Of a DNA stretch of 64,000 bases, positions 19,627-30,025 are shown piece after piece. Position 1 is the first letter of the stretch. The number at the start of each line of letters is the position of its first letter. The position numbers were made by a program, and so were the translations under genes. The notes beneath the pieces are model-generated. The model was not told where the DNA came from, ran no database searches, and saw only the letters and a list, made by a program, of their open reading frames with translations. The stretch comes from Marinovum algicola. GTDB taxonomy: Bacteria > Pseudomonadota > Alphaproteobacteria > Rhodobacterales > Rhodobacteraceae. The stretch covers positions 62,001 to 126,000 of the forward strand of contig NZ_FNYY01000010.1 in assembly GCF_900109145.1 (NCBI RefSeq), read 5' to 3'.

Positions 19627-20030
19627 TCCGGCATATCTCGATATGGCTCCGGGCGGCGTTGCTGCCCGCGATGGCGCTTGCGGGGTGCGAGGTGTCTGAG
19701 ACCGCGCAGGATATCCCGTTCGAGCCCGAATACCGGGGCATCGAGACCCGCCTACTCGAGGGCGATCTGGTCAATTTTCACGTGAAGATGACCGGTGCGC
19801 GTGATGTGCAGGACCTGGCCGATTACGCCGAATGCGCCGCGGCGCAATATGCGCTGATCCGGGGCTACGGATTTGCCCGCCACGTGCGGACGACAAGCGA
19901 AGTTGAGGCTGGCCTTTGGCGGGGGGATGCGGTTTACACCATCTCGCCAGCGCTGCCCGACGGATTGAAGACGATAGATGCCGAAGTGGCGGTGGCCAAC
20001 TGCCGCGAAAGACGCATTCCGACTGTGTGA
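19623..20030 (+). CDS. Complex I-associated putative lipoprotein 3
   Basis: 135 residues. The N-terminal hydrophobic segment ends in the lipobox ALAGC (C22). The mature part has two cysteines ([15 protein letters not shown]), one likely disulfide, and alternating strands; no family recognised. ATG 19623 overlaps the nuoG stop; it ends 6 bases before nuoH. Similar layout to the lipoprotein genes at 12608 and 16869. Confidence 0.68.
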   Translation: MIRHISIWLRAALLPAMALAGCEVSETAQDIPFEPEYRGIETRLLEGDLVNFHVKMTGARDVQDLADYAECAAAQYALIRGYGFARHVRTTSEVEAGLWRGDAVYTISPALPDGLKTIDAEVAVANCRERRIPTV

Positions 20031-20036
20031 GGGACC

Positions 20037-21074
20037 ATGGCTGAATTCTTTACTACCCCGCTCGGGATCGGCATCACGATCCTTGCGCAATGCCTGGCGG
20101 TGCTGGGCTTCGTGATGGTCTCGCTGCTGTTCCTCGTCTATGGCGACCGCAAGATCTGGGCCGCCGTCCAGATGCGCCGCGGCCCCAACGTGGTGGGGGC
20201 CTTCGGCCTGCTGCAATCGGTGGCCGACGCGCTGAAATACGTGGTCAAGGAAGTGGTGGTGCCGGCCGGCGCCGACAAGCCGGTGTTCTTCCTGGCGCCG
20301 ATGCTCAGTTTCGTGCTGGCGGTGATCGCCTGGGCGGTGATCCCCTTTGCCGATGGCTGGGTCCTGTCAGACATCAACGTGGCCATTCTCTATGTCTTCG
20401 CCATGTCCTCGCTCGAGGTGTACGGCGTCATCATGGGCGGCTGGGCGTCGAACTCGAAATACCCGTTCCTCGGCTCGCTGCGTTCGGCGGCGCAGATGAT
20501 CTCCTACGAGGTTTCGATCGGCCTGATCATCATCGGCGTGATCATCTCGACCGGCTCGATGAACTTTGGCGACATCGTGCAATCGCAGGACGGCCGCTTC
20601 GGGTTCTTCTCGTGGTACTGGCTGCCGCATTTCCCGATGGTGTTCCTGTTCTTCATCTCCTGTCTGGCCGAGACCAACCGCCCGCCCTTCGACCTGCCGG
20701 AAGCGGAATCGGAACTGGTGGCGGGCTACCAGGTGGAATATTCCGCGACGCCCTTCCTGCTGTTCATGGCCGGCGAATATATCGCCATCTTCCTGATGTG
20801 CGCGCTGACCGCGCTGCTGTTCTTCGGCGGCTGGCTGTCGCCGATCCCGGGCCTGCCTGACGGGGTGATCTGGATGGTGCTGAAGATGGCGTTCTTCTTC
20901 TTCATCTTCGCGATGGTGAAGGCGATCACCCCGCGGTATCGCTACGACCAGCTGATGCGGCTGGGCTGGAAGGTCTTCCTTCCGTTCAGCCTGGTCTGGG
21001 TGGTCTTCGTGGCCTTTGCCGCCAAATTCGACTGGTTCTGGGGCGCTTATGCCCGCTGGGCCGTGGGAGGCTGA
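20037..21074 (+). CDS. nuoH: NADH-quinone oxidoreductase subunit H
   Basis: Membrane subunit forming the mouth of the quinone channel. 345 residues, about eight transmembrane helices. Conserved segments seen: [16 protein letters not shown], the acidic loop [26 protein letters not shown], and [13 protein letters not shown] near the end. GAGGGACC precedes the ATG. It is followed one base later by the next ORF. Confidence 0.97.
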   Translation: MAEFFTTPLGIGITILAQCLAVLGFVMVSLLFLVYGDRKIWAAVQMRRGPNVVGAFGLLQSVADALKYVVKEVVVPAGADKPVFFLAPMLSFVLAVIAWAVIPFADGWVLSDINVAILYVFAMSSLEVYGVIMGGWASNSKYPFLGSLRSAAQMISYEVSIGLIIIGVIISTGSMNFGDIVQSQDGRFGFFSWYWLPHFPMVFLFFISCLAETNRPPFDLPEAESELVAGYQVEYSATPFLLFMAGEYIAIFLMCALTALLFFGGWLSPIPGLPDGVIWMVLKMAFFFFIFAMVKAITPRYRYDQLMRLGWKVFLPFSLVWVVFVAFAAKFDWFWGAYARWAVGG

Positions 21075-21075
21075 G

Positions 21076-21351
21076 ATGACCGATCTGAAAAACGCAATTC
21101 TTGACGCGAAATACATCGACATGGTGTCGCTGGCGGATTTCGTGGTGCAGGACTGCGGGCTGCCCGACTACGACGACGACGGCAACCCGCTGCCGCAGCA
21201 GAACGAGATCGCCGCCGCGATCTTTCGCTGGGCGGCCAAGCAGGGGTCGGCAGCCGAGGCCGCCTCCGAGGCGCCGGCGGGCGACACCAGGCGCAACTGG
21301 CCCAACATCGGCAAACTGCCGGAAAAAGATGCCGGCGAAGGGGACGACTGA
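21076..21351 (+). CDS. Small soluble hypothetical protein in the nuo operon
   Basis: 91 residues, soluble and acidic, with an N-terminal helix ([24 protein letters not shown]) followed by a [11 protein letters not shown] segment and a low-complexity tail. No family recognised. GGGAGG (21065-21070) lies 5 bases before the ATG; its stop overlaps the nuoI start (TGATG). Probably a lineage-specific complex I accessory protein. Confidence 0.65.
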   Translation: MTDLKNAILDAKYIDMVSLADFVVQDCGLPDYDDDGNPLPQQNEIAAAIFRWAAKQGSAAEAASEAPAGDTRRNWPNIGKLPEKDAGEGDD

Positions 21352-21845
21352 TGGCTGATATCGACTATGGCCGGGCGGCCAAGTACTTCCTGCTCACCGA
21401 TTTCATCCAGGGTTTCAAGCTCGGGCTGAAGTACTTCTTTGCCCCCAAGGCGACGCTGAACTATCCGCACGAGAAGGGCCCGCTGTCGCCGCGCTTTCGC
21501 GGCGAGCACGTGTTGCGGCGCTATCCCAATGGTGAGGAACGTTGCATCGCCTGCAAGCTTTGCGAGGCGATCTGCCCGGCGCAGGCGATCACCATCGACG
21601 CCGAGCCGCGCGAGGACGGCAGCCGCCGCACCACGCGCTATGACATTGACATGACCAAATGCATCTATTGCGGCTTCTGCCAGGAGGCCTGCCCGGTCGA
21701 TGCCATCGTCGAGGGACCGAACTTCGAGTTTGCCACCGAAACCCGCGAAGAGCTGTTCTACGACAAGGCCAAGCTGCTGGAAAACGGCGACCGCTGGGAA
21801 GCCGAGATCGCCGCCAATCTCGCCGTGGACGCGCCCTACAGATGA
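21351..21845 (+). CDS. nuoI: NADH-quinone oxidoreductase subunit I
   Basis: Ferredoxin-like 23-kDa subunit carrying clusters N6a and N6b. 164 residues with two CxxCxxCxxxCP motifs: [12 protein letters not shown] and [12 protein letters not shown]. It starts on the stop of the preceding ORF and its own stop overlaps the ATG of the CMD-like gene. Confidence 0.97.
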   Translation: MADIDYGRAAKYFLLTDFIQGFKLGLKYFFAPKATLNYPHEKGPLSPRFRGEHVLRRYPNGEERCIACKLCEAICPAQAITIDAEPREDGSRRTTRYDIDMTKCIYCGFCQEACPVDAIVEGPNFEFATETREELFYDKAKLLENGDRWEAEIAANLAVDAPYR

Positions 21846-22249
21846 GTGCTGGAAAAACCCCGTTCGAGCTGATGATGGAGCAGGCGCAGGAGATGGCCAA
21901 GGCCTTCAACCCGGCGCTCGAGACGTTCTCGCCCAAGGGGTACGAGGCGCTCTGGCCGACCATGCCCAAGGAGATGATGGAGATGGCCTTCGGCCGCGGC
22001 ATCTCGAAAGAGGGGCTGGACGCCAAGACGCGGCTGCTGCTGACCATTGCCGGGCTGACCATGCAGGGCGCGCAGGCGGAAACGCCGTTTCGCATGACCG
22101 TGCGCCATGCCATGGAGGCCGGCGCCACCAAGGATGAAATCGCCGAGACCATCGCCCAGATGTCGATGTTCGCCGGCCTTCCCGCGATGAACCGGGCCAT
22201 GGAGCTGGCCCGCGACGTCATGGACGACCAAGAGGATGACGAACAATGA
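21842..22249 (+). CDS. Carboxymuconolactone decarboxylase/AhpD-like protein without cysteines
   Basis: 135-residue helical protein resembling the CMD/AhpD fold: [14 protein letters not shown], then [38 protein letters not shown]. The family often has a CxxC redox pair; this protein has no cysteine at all, so a thiol-peroxidase role is excluded. The conserved histidine of RHAMEAG is kept. It is overlapped with nuoI and nuoJ. An assembly or structural role linked to complex I is possible; the function is unknown. Confidence 0.72.
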   Translation: MSAGKTPFELMMEQAQEMAKAFNPALETFSPKGYEALWPTMPKEMMEMAFGRGISKEGLDAKTRLLLTIAGLTMQGAQAETPFRMTVRHAMEAGATKDEIAETIAQMSMFAGLPAMNRAMELARDVMDDQEDDEQ

Positions 22250-22848
22250 CCGTCTTCGCCTTTTACCTCTTTGCCCTCAGCACCCTGGCCGGGGGGCTGT
22301 TCACCGTGATCGCCCGCAACCCGGTGCATTCGGTGCTCTGGCTGATCCTCGCCTTCCTGTCCTCCGCCGGGCTGTTTGTGCTCCTGGGGGCGGAGTTCGT
22401 GGCAATGCTGCTGATCATCGTCTACGTCGGCGCGGTGGCGGTGCTGTTCCTCTTCGTGGTGATGATGCTCGACGTGGATTTCGCCGAGCTCAAGGCCGAG
22501 ATGGCGCAATACATGCCGCTGGCGCTCTTGATCGGGGTGATCCTGGTGATGCAGTTCGGCATGGCGGTCGGCGCCTGGCAGACCGCAGAGGTGGCCGAGG
22601 GGCTGCGCGCCCAGGTCACGCCGGTCGATGTGCACAATACCCATGCGCTGGGGGTGATCCTCTATGACGATTACTTCCTGCTGTTCCAGCTGGCCGGCCT
22701 GATCCTGCTGGTAGCGATGATCGGCGCCATCGTTCTGACCCTGCGGCATCGCCAGGACGTCAAGCGTCAGAACGTGCTGGCGCAGATGTACCGCGATCCG
22801 GCCAAGGCGATGGAACTGAAAGACGTGAAGCCGGGGCAGGGGCTGTGA
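22246..22848 (+). CDS. nuoJ: NADH-quinone oxidoreductase subunit J
   Basis: 200 residues, five transmembrane helices. The third helix region ending [17 protein letters not shown] contains the conserved pi-bulge helix motif important for coupling. ATG 22246 overlaps the preceding stop. It is followed by an unusual 171-base spacer filled with repeats. Confidence 0.95.
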   Translation: MTVFAFYLFALSTLAGGLFTVIARNPVHSVLWLILAFLSSAGLFVLLGAEFVAMLLIIVYVGAVAVLFLFVVMMLDVDFAELKAEMAQYMPLALLIGVILVMQFGMAVGAWQTAEVAEGLRAQVTPVDVHNTHALGVILYDDYFLLFQLAGLILLVAMIGAIVLTLRHRQDVKRQNVLAQMYRDPAKAMELKDVKPGQGL

Positions 22849-22859
22849 GACCCTGACCC

Positions 22860-22990
22860 GGCCCCGGACGCGATCCGGGGCCTCCGGGCCAGGGCAGACG
22901 ATGAGGTCCCGGAGCAGGTCCGGGACGGGGACCGGCGACAGCCCGGGACGCGACAAGACAAACCCGGGCGCGCCCCGGGACGGACAAGAC
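22860..22990. repeat. Repeat-rich spacer between nuoJ and nuoK
   Basis: The spacer holds hairpin GGCCCCGGA (22860-22868)/TCCGGGGCC (22874-22882) with loop CGCGA, hairpin GTCCCGGA (22906-22913)/TCCGGGAC (22919-22926), and two imperfect direct repeats GGGACGCGACAAGAC (22945-22959) and GGGACGGACAAGAC (22977-22990). No gene is seen. It looks like accumulated small repeat elements interrupting an otherwise overlapping operon. Confidence 0.65.
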
Positions 22991-23019
22991 GAAACGGGCC
23001 AGAGGCCCAGAGGGACGAC

Positions 23020-23325
23020 ATGATCGGACTTGAACATTATCTGACGGTGGCCGCGGTGCTGTTTGTCATCGGCATCTTCGGCCTTTTCCTGAACCGCAAG
23101 AACGTGATCATCCTGCTGATGTCGATCGAGCTGATGCTTCTCGCGGTCAATATCAACCTCGTCGCCTTTTCCGCCCATCTCGGCGATCTGGTGGGGCAGG
23201 TCTTCACCCTCTTTGTCCTGACCGTGGCGGCGGCGGAGGCGGCCATCGGGCTTGCCATCCTCGTCTGCTTCTTCCGCAACCGCGGCACCATCGCCGTGGA
23301 AGACATCAACGTGATGAAGGGGTAG
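23020..23325 (+). CDS. nuoK: NADH-quinone oxidoreductase subunit K
   Basis: Small antiporter-like (MrpC-like) subunit, 101 residues, three transmembrane helices. The conserved membrane glutamates are in [15 protein letters not shown] and [14 protein letters not shown]. An AGGG-type ribosome-binding site precedes the ATG. It lies 4 bases before nuoL. Confidence 0.96.
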   Translation: MIGLEHYLTVAAVLFVIGIFGLFLNRKNVIILLMSIELMLLAVNINLVAFSAHLGDLVGQVFTLFVLTVAAAEAAIGLAILVCFFRNRGTIAVEDINVMKG

Positions 23326-23329
23326 GCCC

Positions 23330-25401
23330 ATGGAAAGCATCATCCTCTTTGCCCCGCTCGTCGGCGCGATCATCGGCGGCTTCGGCTGGAAGCTGATCGG
23401 CGAACGCGGCGCCATGTGGATCACCACCGGGCTGCTGTTTGTCGCCTGCGCCTTTTCCTGGATCGTTTTCCTGACCCACGGGCCGGAAACCCAGCACATC
23501 CAGATCATGCGCTGGATCGAGAGCGGCTCGCTCTCGACCGACTGGTCGATCCGGCTCGACCGGCTGACTTCGGTCATGCTGGTCGTGGTGACGACGGTCT
23601 CGGCGCTCGTGCATCTCTACAGCTTCGGCTACATGGCCCACGACCCGCAGTGGAAAAAGGGCGAGACCTATAAGCCGCGCTTTTTTGCCTATCTGTCGTT
23701 CTTCACCTTCGCGATGCTGATGCTGGTGACCGCCGACAACCTGGTGCAGATGTTCTTTGGCTGGGAAGGCGTCGGCGTCGCCTCTTACCTGCTGATCGGC
23801 TTCTACTATCGCAAGCCCTCGGCCAATGCCGCCGCGATCAAGGCCTTCGTGGTCAACCGGGTCGGCGACTTCGGCTTTGCGCTCGGCATCTTCGGTCTAT
23901 TCTTCCTGACCGACTCGATCCGCTTCGACGATATCTTTGCCGCCGCGCCCGAGCTGGCGACGACGCAGCTCACCTTCCTCTGGACAGAGTGGAATGCCGC
24001 CAACCTGATCGCCATCCTGCTGTTCATCGGCGCGATGGGCAAATCGGCCCAGCTCTTCCTGCACACCTGGCTGCCCGATGCGATGGAAGGCCCGACGCCG
24101 GTCTCGGCGCTGATCCACGCCGCGACGATGGTGACGGCGGGTGTCTTCCTTGTCAGCCGCATGTCACCGCTGATGGAATTTGCGCCCGAAGCCACCGCCT
24201 TCATCACCTTCCTCGGCGCGGCCACCGCCTTTGTCGCGGCGACCATCGGCCTAGTTCAGAACGACATCAAACGGGTGATCGCCTATTCGACCATGTCGCA
24301 GCTGGGCTACATGTTCGTGGCGGCGGGCGTCGGCGTCTACTCGGTGGCGATGTTCCACCTGCTGACCCATGCATTCTTCAAGGCGATGTTGTTCCTCGGC
24401 GCCGGCTCGGTGATCCACGCGATGCACCACGAGCAGGACATGCGGAACTATGGCAACCTGCGCAAGAAGATCCCCTATACCTTCTGGGCGATGATGATCG
24501 GTACGCTGGCAATCACCGGCGTCGGCATCCCGCTGACCGGCTGGATCGGCTTTGCCGGTTTCGCGTCGAAGGATGCGGTCATCGAAAGCGCCTATGTCGG
24601 GACCGCCGGCGGCTTTGCTTTTTGGGCGCTGGTGGTGGCGGCGCTGTTCACCAGCTTCTATTCCTGGCGGCTGATGTTCATGACCTTCTACGGCAAGCAG
24701 CGCGGCGACAAGCACACGCATGAGCACGCGCATGAAAGCCCCATGACCATGCTGGTGCCGCTGGGCGTTCTGGCGGTCGGCTCGGTATTTGCCGGGATGA
24801 TCTGGTACAGCTCGTTCTTCGGCAAGCCCAACGAGGTGGTGAAATACTTTGGCGGCACCTATGGCGAACCCTCGGCCGAACTGGTCGAAGCGGTCAAGGA
24901 GCGCAGCCCCAAGGCATCGGAACTGCACTACGTGATGGAAAGCGCGCCGGGCGAGGCGGCGATCTACATGGCGCCCGAGAACACCGTGCTGCACGAGGCG
25001 CATTATGTGCCCACCTGGGTCAAGCTGTCGCCGTTCATTGCCATGCTGATCGGTTTCGGCACCGCCTTCTGGTTCTACATCGTCAACCCGGGCCTGCCGA
25101 AGCGGCTGGCCGAGCAGCAGCGCCCGCTCTACCTCTTCCTGCTCAACAAGTGGTACTTTGACGAGGCTTATGACTTCCTCTTCGTGCAACCGGCCAAGGC
25201 GATCGGCCGCTTCCTGTGGAAGCGCGGCGACGAAGGCACGATCGACGGCACGATCAACGGCGTCTCGATGGGCGTGATCCCGTTCTTCACCCGTCTCGCC
25301 GGGCGCTTCCAGTCCGGCTACATCTTCAGCTATGCCTTTGCCATGGTGATCGGCCTCGCGCTTCTGATCACCTGGATGACCATCGGCGGAGGAGCGCACT
25401 G

Positions 25402-25402
<1 letters not shown>
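23330..25402 (+). CDS. nuoL: NADH-quinone oxidoreductase subunit L
   Basis: Distal antiporter-like proton-pumping subunit, 690 residues, with the proton_antipo core ([49 protein letters not shown], with the key lysine/histidine region; [22 protein letters not shown]) and the C-terminal amphipathic lateral helix followed by a final transmembrane anchor. A histidine-rich cytoplasm- or periplasm-facing loop (KHTHEHAHE) lies near residue 465. Its stop overlaps the nuoM start. Confidence 0.97.
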
Positions 25403-26943
<1,541 letters not shown>

Positions 26944-26954
26944 GGAGCCGGAAC

Positions 26955-28394
26955 ATGATTCAGGCTGATCTGAACGTCATCCTTCCCGAGATCGTGCTGT
27001 CGGTCTATGCCATGCTGGCGCTTCTGGCGGCCGTCTATACCGCCAAGGACGAGCTGGCCGGGCTGCTGACATGGATCACCGCCGGGGTGTTCGCGGCGCT
27101 GGCCTTCTATATCGCCACCAGCGGCGGCACCACGGTGACGGCCTTTGGCGGCATGTTCATCGACGACGGCTTTGCCCGGTTTGCCAAGGTGATGATCCTG
27201 CTTTCGGCGGCGGCGGTACTGGCGATGAGCCAGGGCTATCTCGCGGCGCGGGGCCTTCTGAAATTCGAATATCCGCTGCTGATCGCCCTGGCCACCGTCG
27301 GCATGATGATGATGGTCTCGGCCGGCGACCTGATGGCGCTCTACATGGGGCTCGAGCTGCAATCGCTGGCGCTTTACGTGGTGGCGGCCCTGCGTCGCGA
27401 CAGCGTGAAATCCACCGAGGCGGGCCTCAAGTACTTCGTTCTCGGCGCGCTCTCCTCGGGCCTGCTGCTCTATGGCGCCTCGCTGGTTTACGGCTTTGCC
27501 GGCACCACGCAGTTCGCCGGCGTGATCCTAGCGGCCTCGGGCGAGACCTCGCTCGGTCTGCTCTTCGGTCTCGTCTTCCTGATCTCGGGGCTGGCGTTTA
27601 AGGTCTCGGCGGTGCCGTTCCACATGTGGACGCCGGATGTCTACGAGGGCTCGCCGACGCCGGTCACCGCCTTCTTTGCCACCGCGCCCAAGGTGGCGGC
27701 CATGGCGCTCTTTGCCCGGGTGCTGCACGATGCCTTCGGCGGGGTCACTGGTGACTGGCAACAGATCATCGCGCTCCTGTCGGTGCTGTCGATGTTTCTC
27801 GGCGCGGTTGCGGCGATCGGCCAGACCAACATCAAGCGCCTGATGGCCTATTCCTCGATTGCCCATATGGGGTATGCGCTGATGGGGCTGGCCTCGGGCA
27901 CGGTGTTCGGCGTGCAGGCGATGCTGCTCTATATGGCGATCTACGTGACGATGAACGTCGGCACCTTCGCCTTTATCATGTCGATGTCGAAGGACGGCGC
28001 GCCGGTGGTGTCGATCGACAGCCTGCATCTCTATTCCCGCCGCGAACCGGGCAAGGCGCTGGCGATGCTCTTCCTGCTGTTCTCGTTGGCCGGTGTGCCG
28101 CCGTTCCTGGGGTTCTTCGGCAAGCTCTATGTGCTGCGCGCGGCGGTCGAGGGCGATCTGGTCTGGCTGGCGGTGGCCGGTGTCATCGCCTCGGTGATCG
28201 GCGCATTCTATTACCTGCGGATCGTTTTCTACATGTATTTCGGCCAGGAGACCGACGAGGCGCTCGACAGGGGCGGATCACCGATCCTCTACGGGTTCCT
28301 GATGGCCTCGGCGGCGGTGATGCTGATCGGCGTGGTCAATTTCTTCGGCATCGAGACCGTGGCAGAGGCTGCGGCGGCAACGCTTGTCAACTGA
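26955..28394 (+). CDS. nuoN: NADH-quinone oxidoreductase subunit N
   Basis: Third antiporter-like subunit, 479 residues. Conserved features: [17 protein letters not shown] with the membrane glutamate, [26 protein letters not shown] with the lysine, and [22 protein letters not shown] lies just before the ATG, 11 bases after the nuoM stop. It is the last nuo gene; strong hairpins follow. Confidence 0.97.
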   Translation: MIQADLNVILPEIVLSVYAMLALLAAVYTAKDELAGLLTWITAGVFAALAFYIATSGGTTVTAFGGMFIDDGFARFAKVMILLSAAAVLAMSQGYLAARGLLKFEYPLLIALATVGMMMMVSAGDLMALYMGLELQSLALYVVAALRRDSVKSTEAGLKYFVLGALSSGLLLYGASLVYGFAGTTQFAGVILAASGETSLGLLFGLVFLISGLAFKVSAVPFHMWTPDVYEGSPTPVTAFFATAPKVAAMALFARVLHDAFGGVTGDWQQIIALLSVLSMFLGAVAAIGQTNIKRLMAYSSIAHMGYALMGLASGTVFGVQAMLLYMAIYVTMNVGTFAFIMSMSKDGAPVVSIDSLHLYSRREPGKALAMLFLLFSLAGVPPFLGFFGKLYVLRAAVEGDLVWLAVAGVIASVIGAFYYLRIVFYMYFGQETDEALDRGGSPILYGFLMASAAVMLIGVVNFFGIETVAEAAAATLVN

Positions 28395-28403
28395 CCGGAC
28401 CGG

Positions 28404-28454
28404 CCGGGCCGCGCAGGGCATCGAGCCCCGCGCGGCCCGGTGCCGTTCCGGCAC
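28404..28454 (+). terminator. Tandem hairpins after nuoN (possible operon end)
   Basis: A perfect 11-bp stem, CCGGGCCGCGC (28404-28414) with GCGCGGCCCGG (28430-28440), contains an inner GGGC/GCCC pair. A second hairpin GTGCCG/CGGCAC (28440-28454) follows. There is no T-run, so it may be a Rho-dependent end, a 3'-end stabiliser, or both. Confidence 0.4.
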
Positions 28455-28456
28455 GG

Positions 28457-28478
28457 GCGTATTTGACAAGAGAAGAAG
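28457..28478 (+). repeat. Dispersed intergenic motif, copy 2 (nuoN-birA spacer)
   Basis: GCGTATTTG, two variable bases, AAGAGAAGAAG; identical to copy 1 at 5031-5052 outside the two variable bases. The last bases merge with the AAGGA ribosome-binding site of birA. Confidence 0.7.
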
Positions 28479-28487
28479 GACCACGTG

Positions 28488-29222
28488 ATGCACTGGCCTG
28501 AGGGGTATGGGCGCCGGGTTCTGCCCGAGGTCGACAGCACCAATGCCGAAGCCGCGCGGGTCGCCGAGGGGCTGAGCGGCCCCGAGTGGATCCTCGGCCT
28601 GCGGCAAACCGCCGGGCGTGGCCGGCGCGGCCGGCCCTGGGCCGATCCCGACGGCAATTTCTCGGCCACCCTGGTGATGCGGCCGCAGGGCGCGCCGCAG
28701 ACGGCGGCGCTGCGCTCTTTCGTGGCCTCTCTGGCGCTTTACGACGCCTTTGTCGCGGTCACCGGGCGGGCCGGGAGCTTTGCGCTGAAATGGCCCAATG
28801 ACGTGCTGCTGAACGGTGGCAAGGTGGCCGGCATTCTGCTGGAGAGCCCGCGGCCGGGCCTGCTGGCCATCGGCATCGGCGTCAACCTGACCCAGGCGCC
28901 GCCGGTGGCGGCGGTGGAGGCGCGGGCGCTGCGGCCGGTGTCGCTGCTGTCGGAAACCGGGGTGGCGGTGACGGCGGAGGAATTCCTGACGCCGCTGGCC
29001 GTGGCCTTTGCCCGCCACGACGCCGGTTTCGCCACCTACGGCTTTGCCCCGGTCCGCGAGGCCTGGCTGGCGCGGGCGGCGCGGCTGGGCGAGGTGATCA
29101 CCGCGCGCACCGGCAAGACCGAGACCACCGGCACCTTCGTGGATGTGGATGCGACCGGCAACCTGGTGTTGCAGACCGCGAAATCCCGCGTCGCCATTCC
29201 GGCGGCGGATGTGTTTTTCTGA
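28488..29222 (+). CDS. birA: Biotin--[acetyl-CoA-carboxylase] ligase
   Basis: Attaches biotin to carrier domains such as that of MccA. 244 residues, catalytic domain only: EVDSTNAEA, QTAGRGRRGRPWADPDGNF (biotinyl-AMP loop) and KWPNDVLLNGGKVAGILLE (catalytic lysine region), then a small SH3-like C-domain. The N-terminal helix-turn-helix of E. coli BirA is absent, so it is not a repressor. AAGGA (28476-28480) is 7 bases before ATG 28488. It lies between nuoN and coaX on the same strand. Confidence 0.93.
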   Translation: MHWPEGYGRRVLPEVDSTNAEAARVAEGLSGPEWILGLRQTAGRGRRGRPWADPDGNFSATLVMRPQGAPQTAALRSFVASLALYDAFVAVTGRAGSFALKWPNDVLLNGGKVAGILLESPRPGLLAIGIGVNLTQAPPVAAVEARALRPVSLLSETGVAVTAEEFLTPLAVAFARHDAGFATYGFAPVREAWLARAARLGEVITARTGKTETTGTFVDVDATGNLVLQTAKSRVAIPAADVFF

Positions 29223-29236
29223 AAGGGAGGCGCGCA

Positions 29237-30025
29237 ATGCTGCTCTGCATTGACTGCGGCAATACCAATACCGTGTTTTCGATCTGGGATGGCCGCGAAT
29301 TCCTCTGCACCCTGCGCACCTCGACCCATCACGCGCGCACGGCGGATGCCTATTTCACCTGGTATTCGACGCTGATCAAACATTACGGCATCGACACCGA
29401 CATCACCGATGTGATCATCTCGTCGACCGTGCCGCGGGTGGTGTTCAATCTGCGGGTCTTTTCCGACCGGTTCTTCGGGTGCCGACCGATGGTGGTGGGG
29501 CGGCCCGAGTGCCTGTTGCCGATCCAGGCGCGGGTCGATGCCGGCACCGCGGTGGGGCCGGACCGGCTGGTCAATTCCGCCGGCGCCTTCGACCGCCATG
29601 GCGGAGATCTGATCGTGGTGGATTTCGGCACCGCCACCACCTTTGACGTGGTGGCCGAAGACGGGGCCTATGTCGGCGGGGTGATCGCCCCCGGCGTCAA
29701 CCTCAGCCTCGAGGCGCTGCACATGGGCGCCGCCGCGCTGCCGCATGTGGACATCTCGCGCCCGGACAAGGTGATCGGCACCAATACGGTGCAATGTATC
29801 CAGTCCGGCGTGTTCTGGGGATATGTCGGCCTTGTCACCGGCATTACCGAGCGGATCCGCAAGGAATATGCCCGTCCGATGCGGATCATCGGCACAGGCG
29901 GGCTTGCGCCCTTGTTCGCACAGGGTGACATGTTATTTGACACCATCGAAGACGATCTGACGATGCATGGGCTGACGGTGATCCATGCCTACAACAAGGA
30001 AAACGGGATTGCCCATGAGCAGTGA
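29237..30025 (+). CDS. coaX: Type III pantothenate kinase
   Basis: Phosphorylates pantothenate with ATP, the first step of coenzyme A synthesis. 262 residues of the ASKHA fold: LLCIDCGNTNTVFSIWDG (phosphate-1, catalytic Asp), GPDRLVNSAGAF, and DFGTATTFDVV. AAAGGGAGG lies upstream of the ATG. Its last 11 bases overlap the start of rnj. Confidence 0.94.
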   Translation: MLLCIDCGNTNTVFSIWDGREFLCTLRTSTHHARTADAYFTWYSTLIKHYGIDTDITDVIISSTVPRVVFNLRVFSDRFFGCRPMVVGRPECLLPIQARVDAGTAVGPDRLVNSAGAFDRHGGDLIVVDFGTATTFDVVAEDGAYVGGVIAPGVNLSLEALHMGAAALPHVDISRPDKVIGTNTVQCIQSGVFWGYVGLVTGITERIRKEYARPMRIIGTGGLAPLFAQGDMLFDTIEDDLTMHGLTVIHAYNKENGIAHEQ

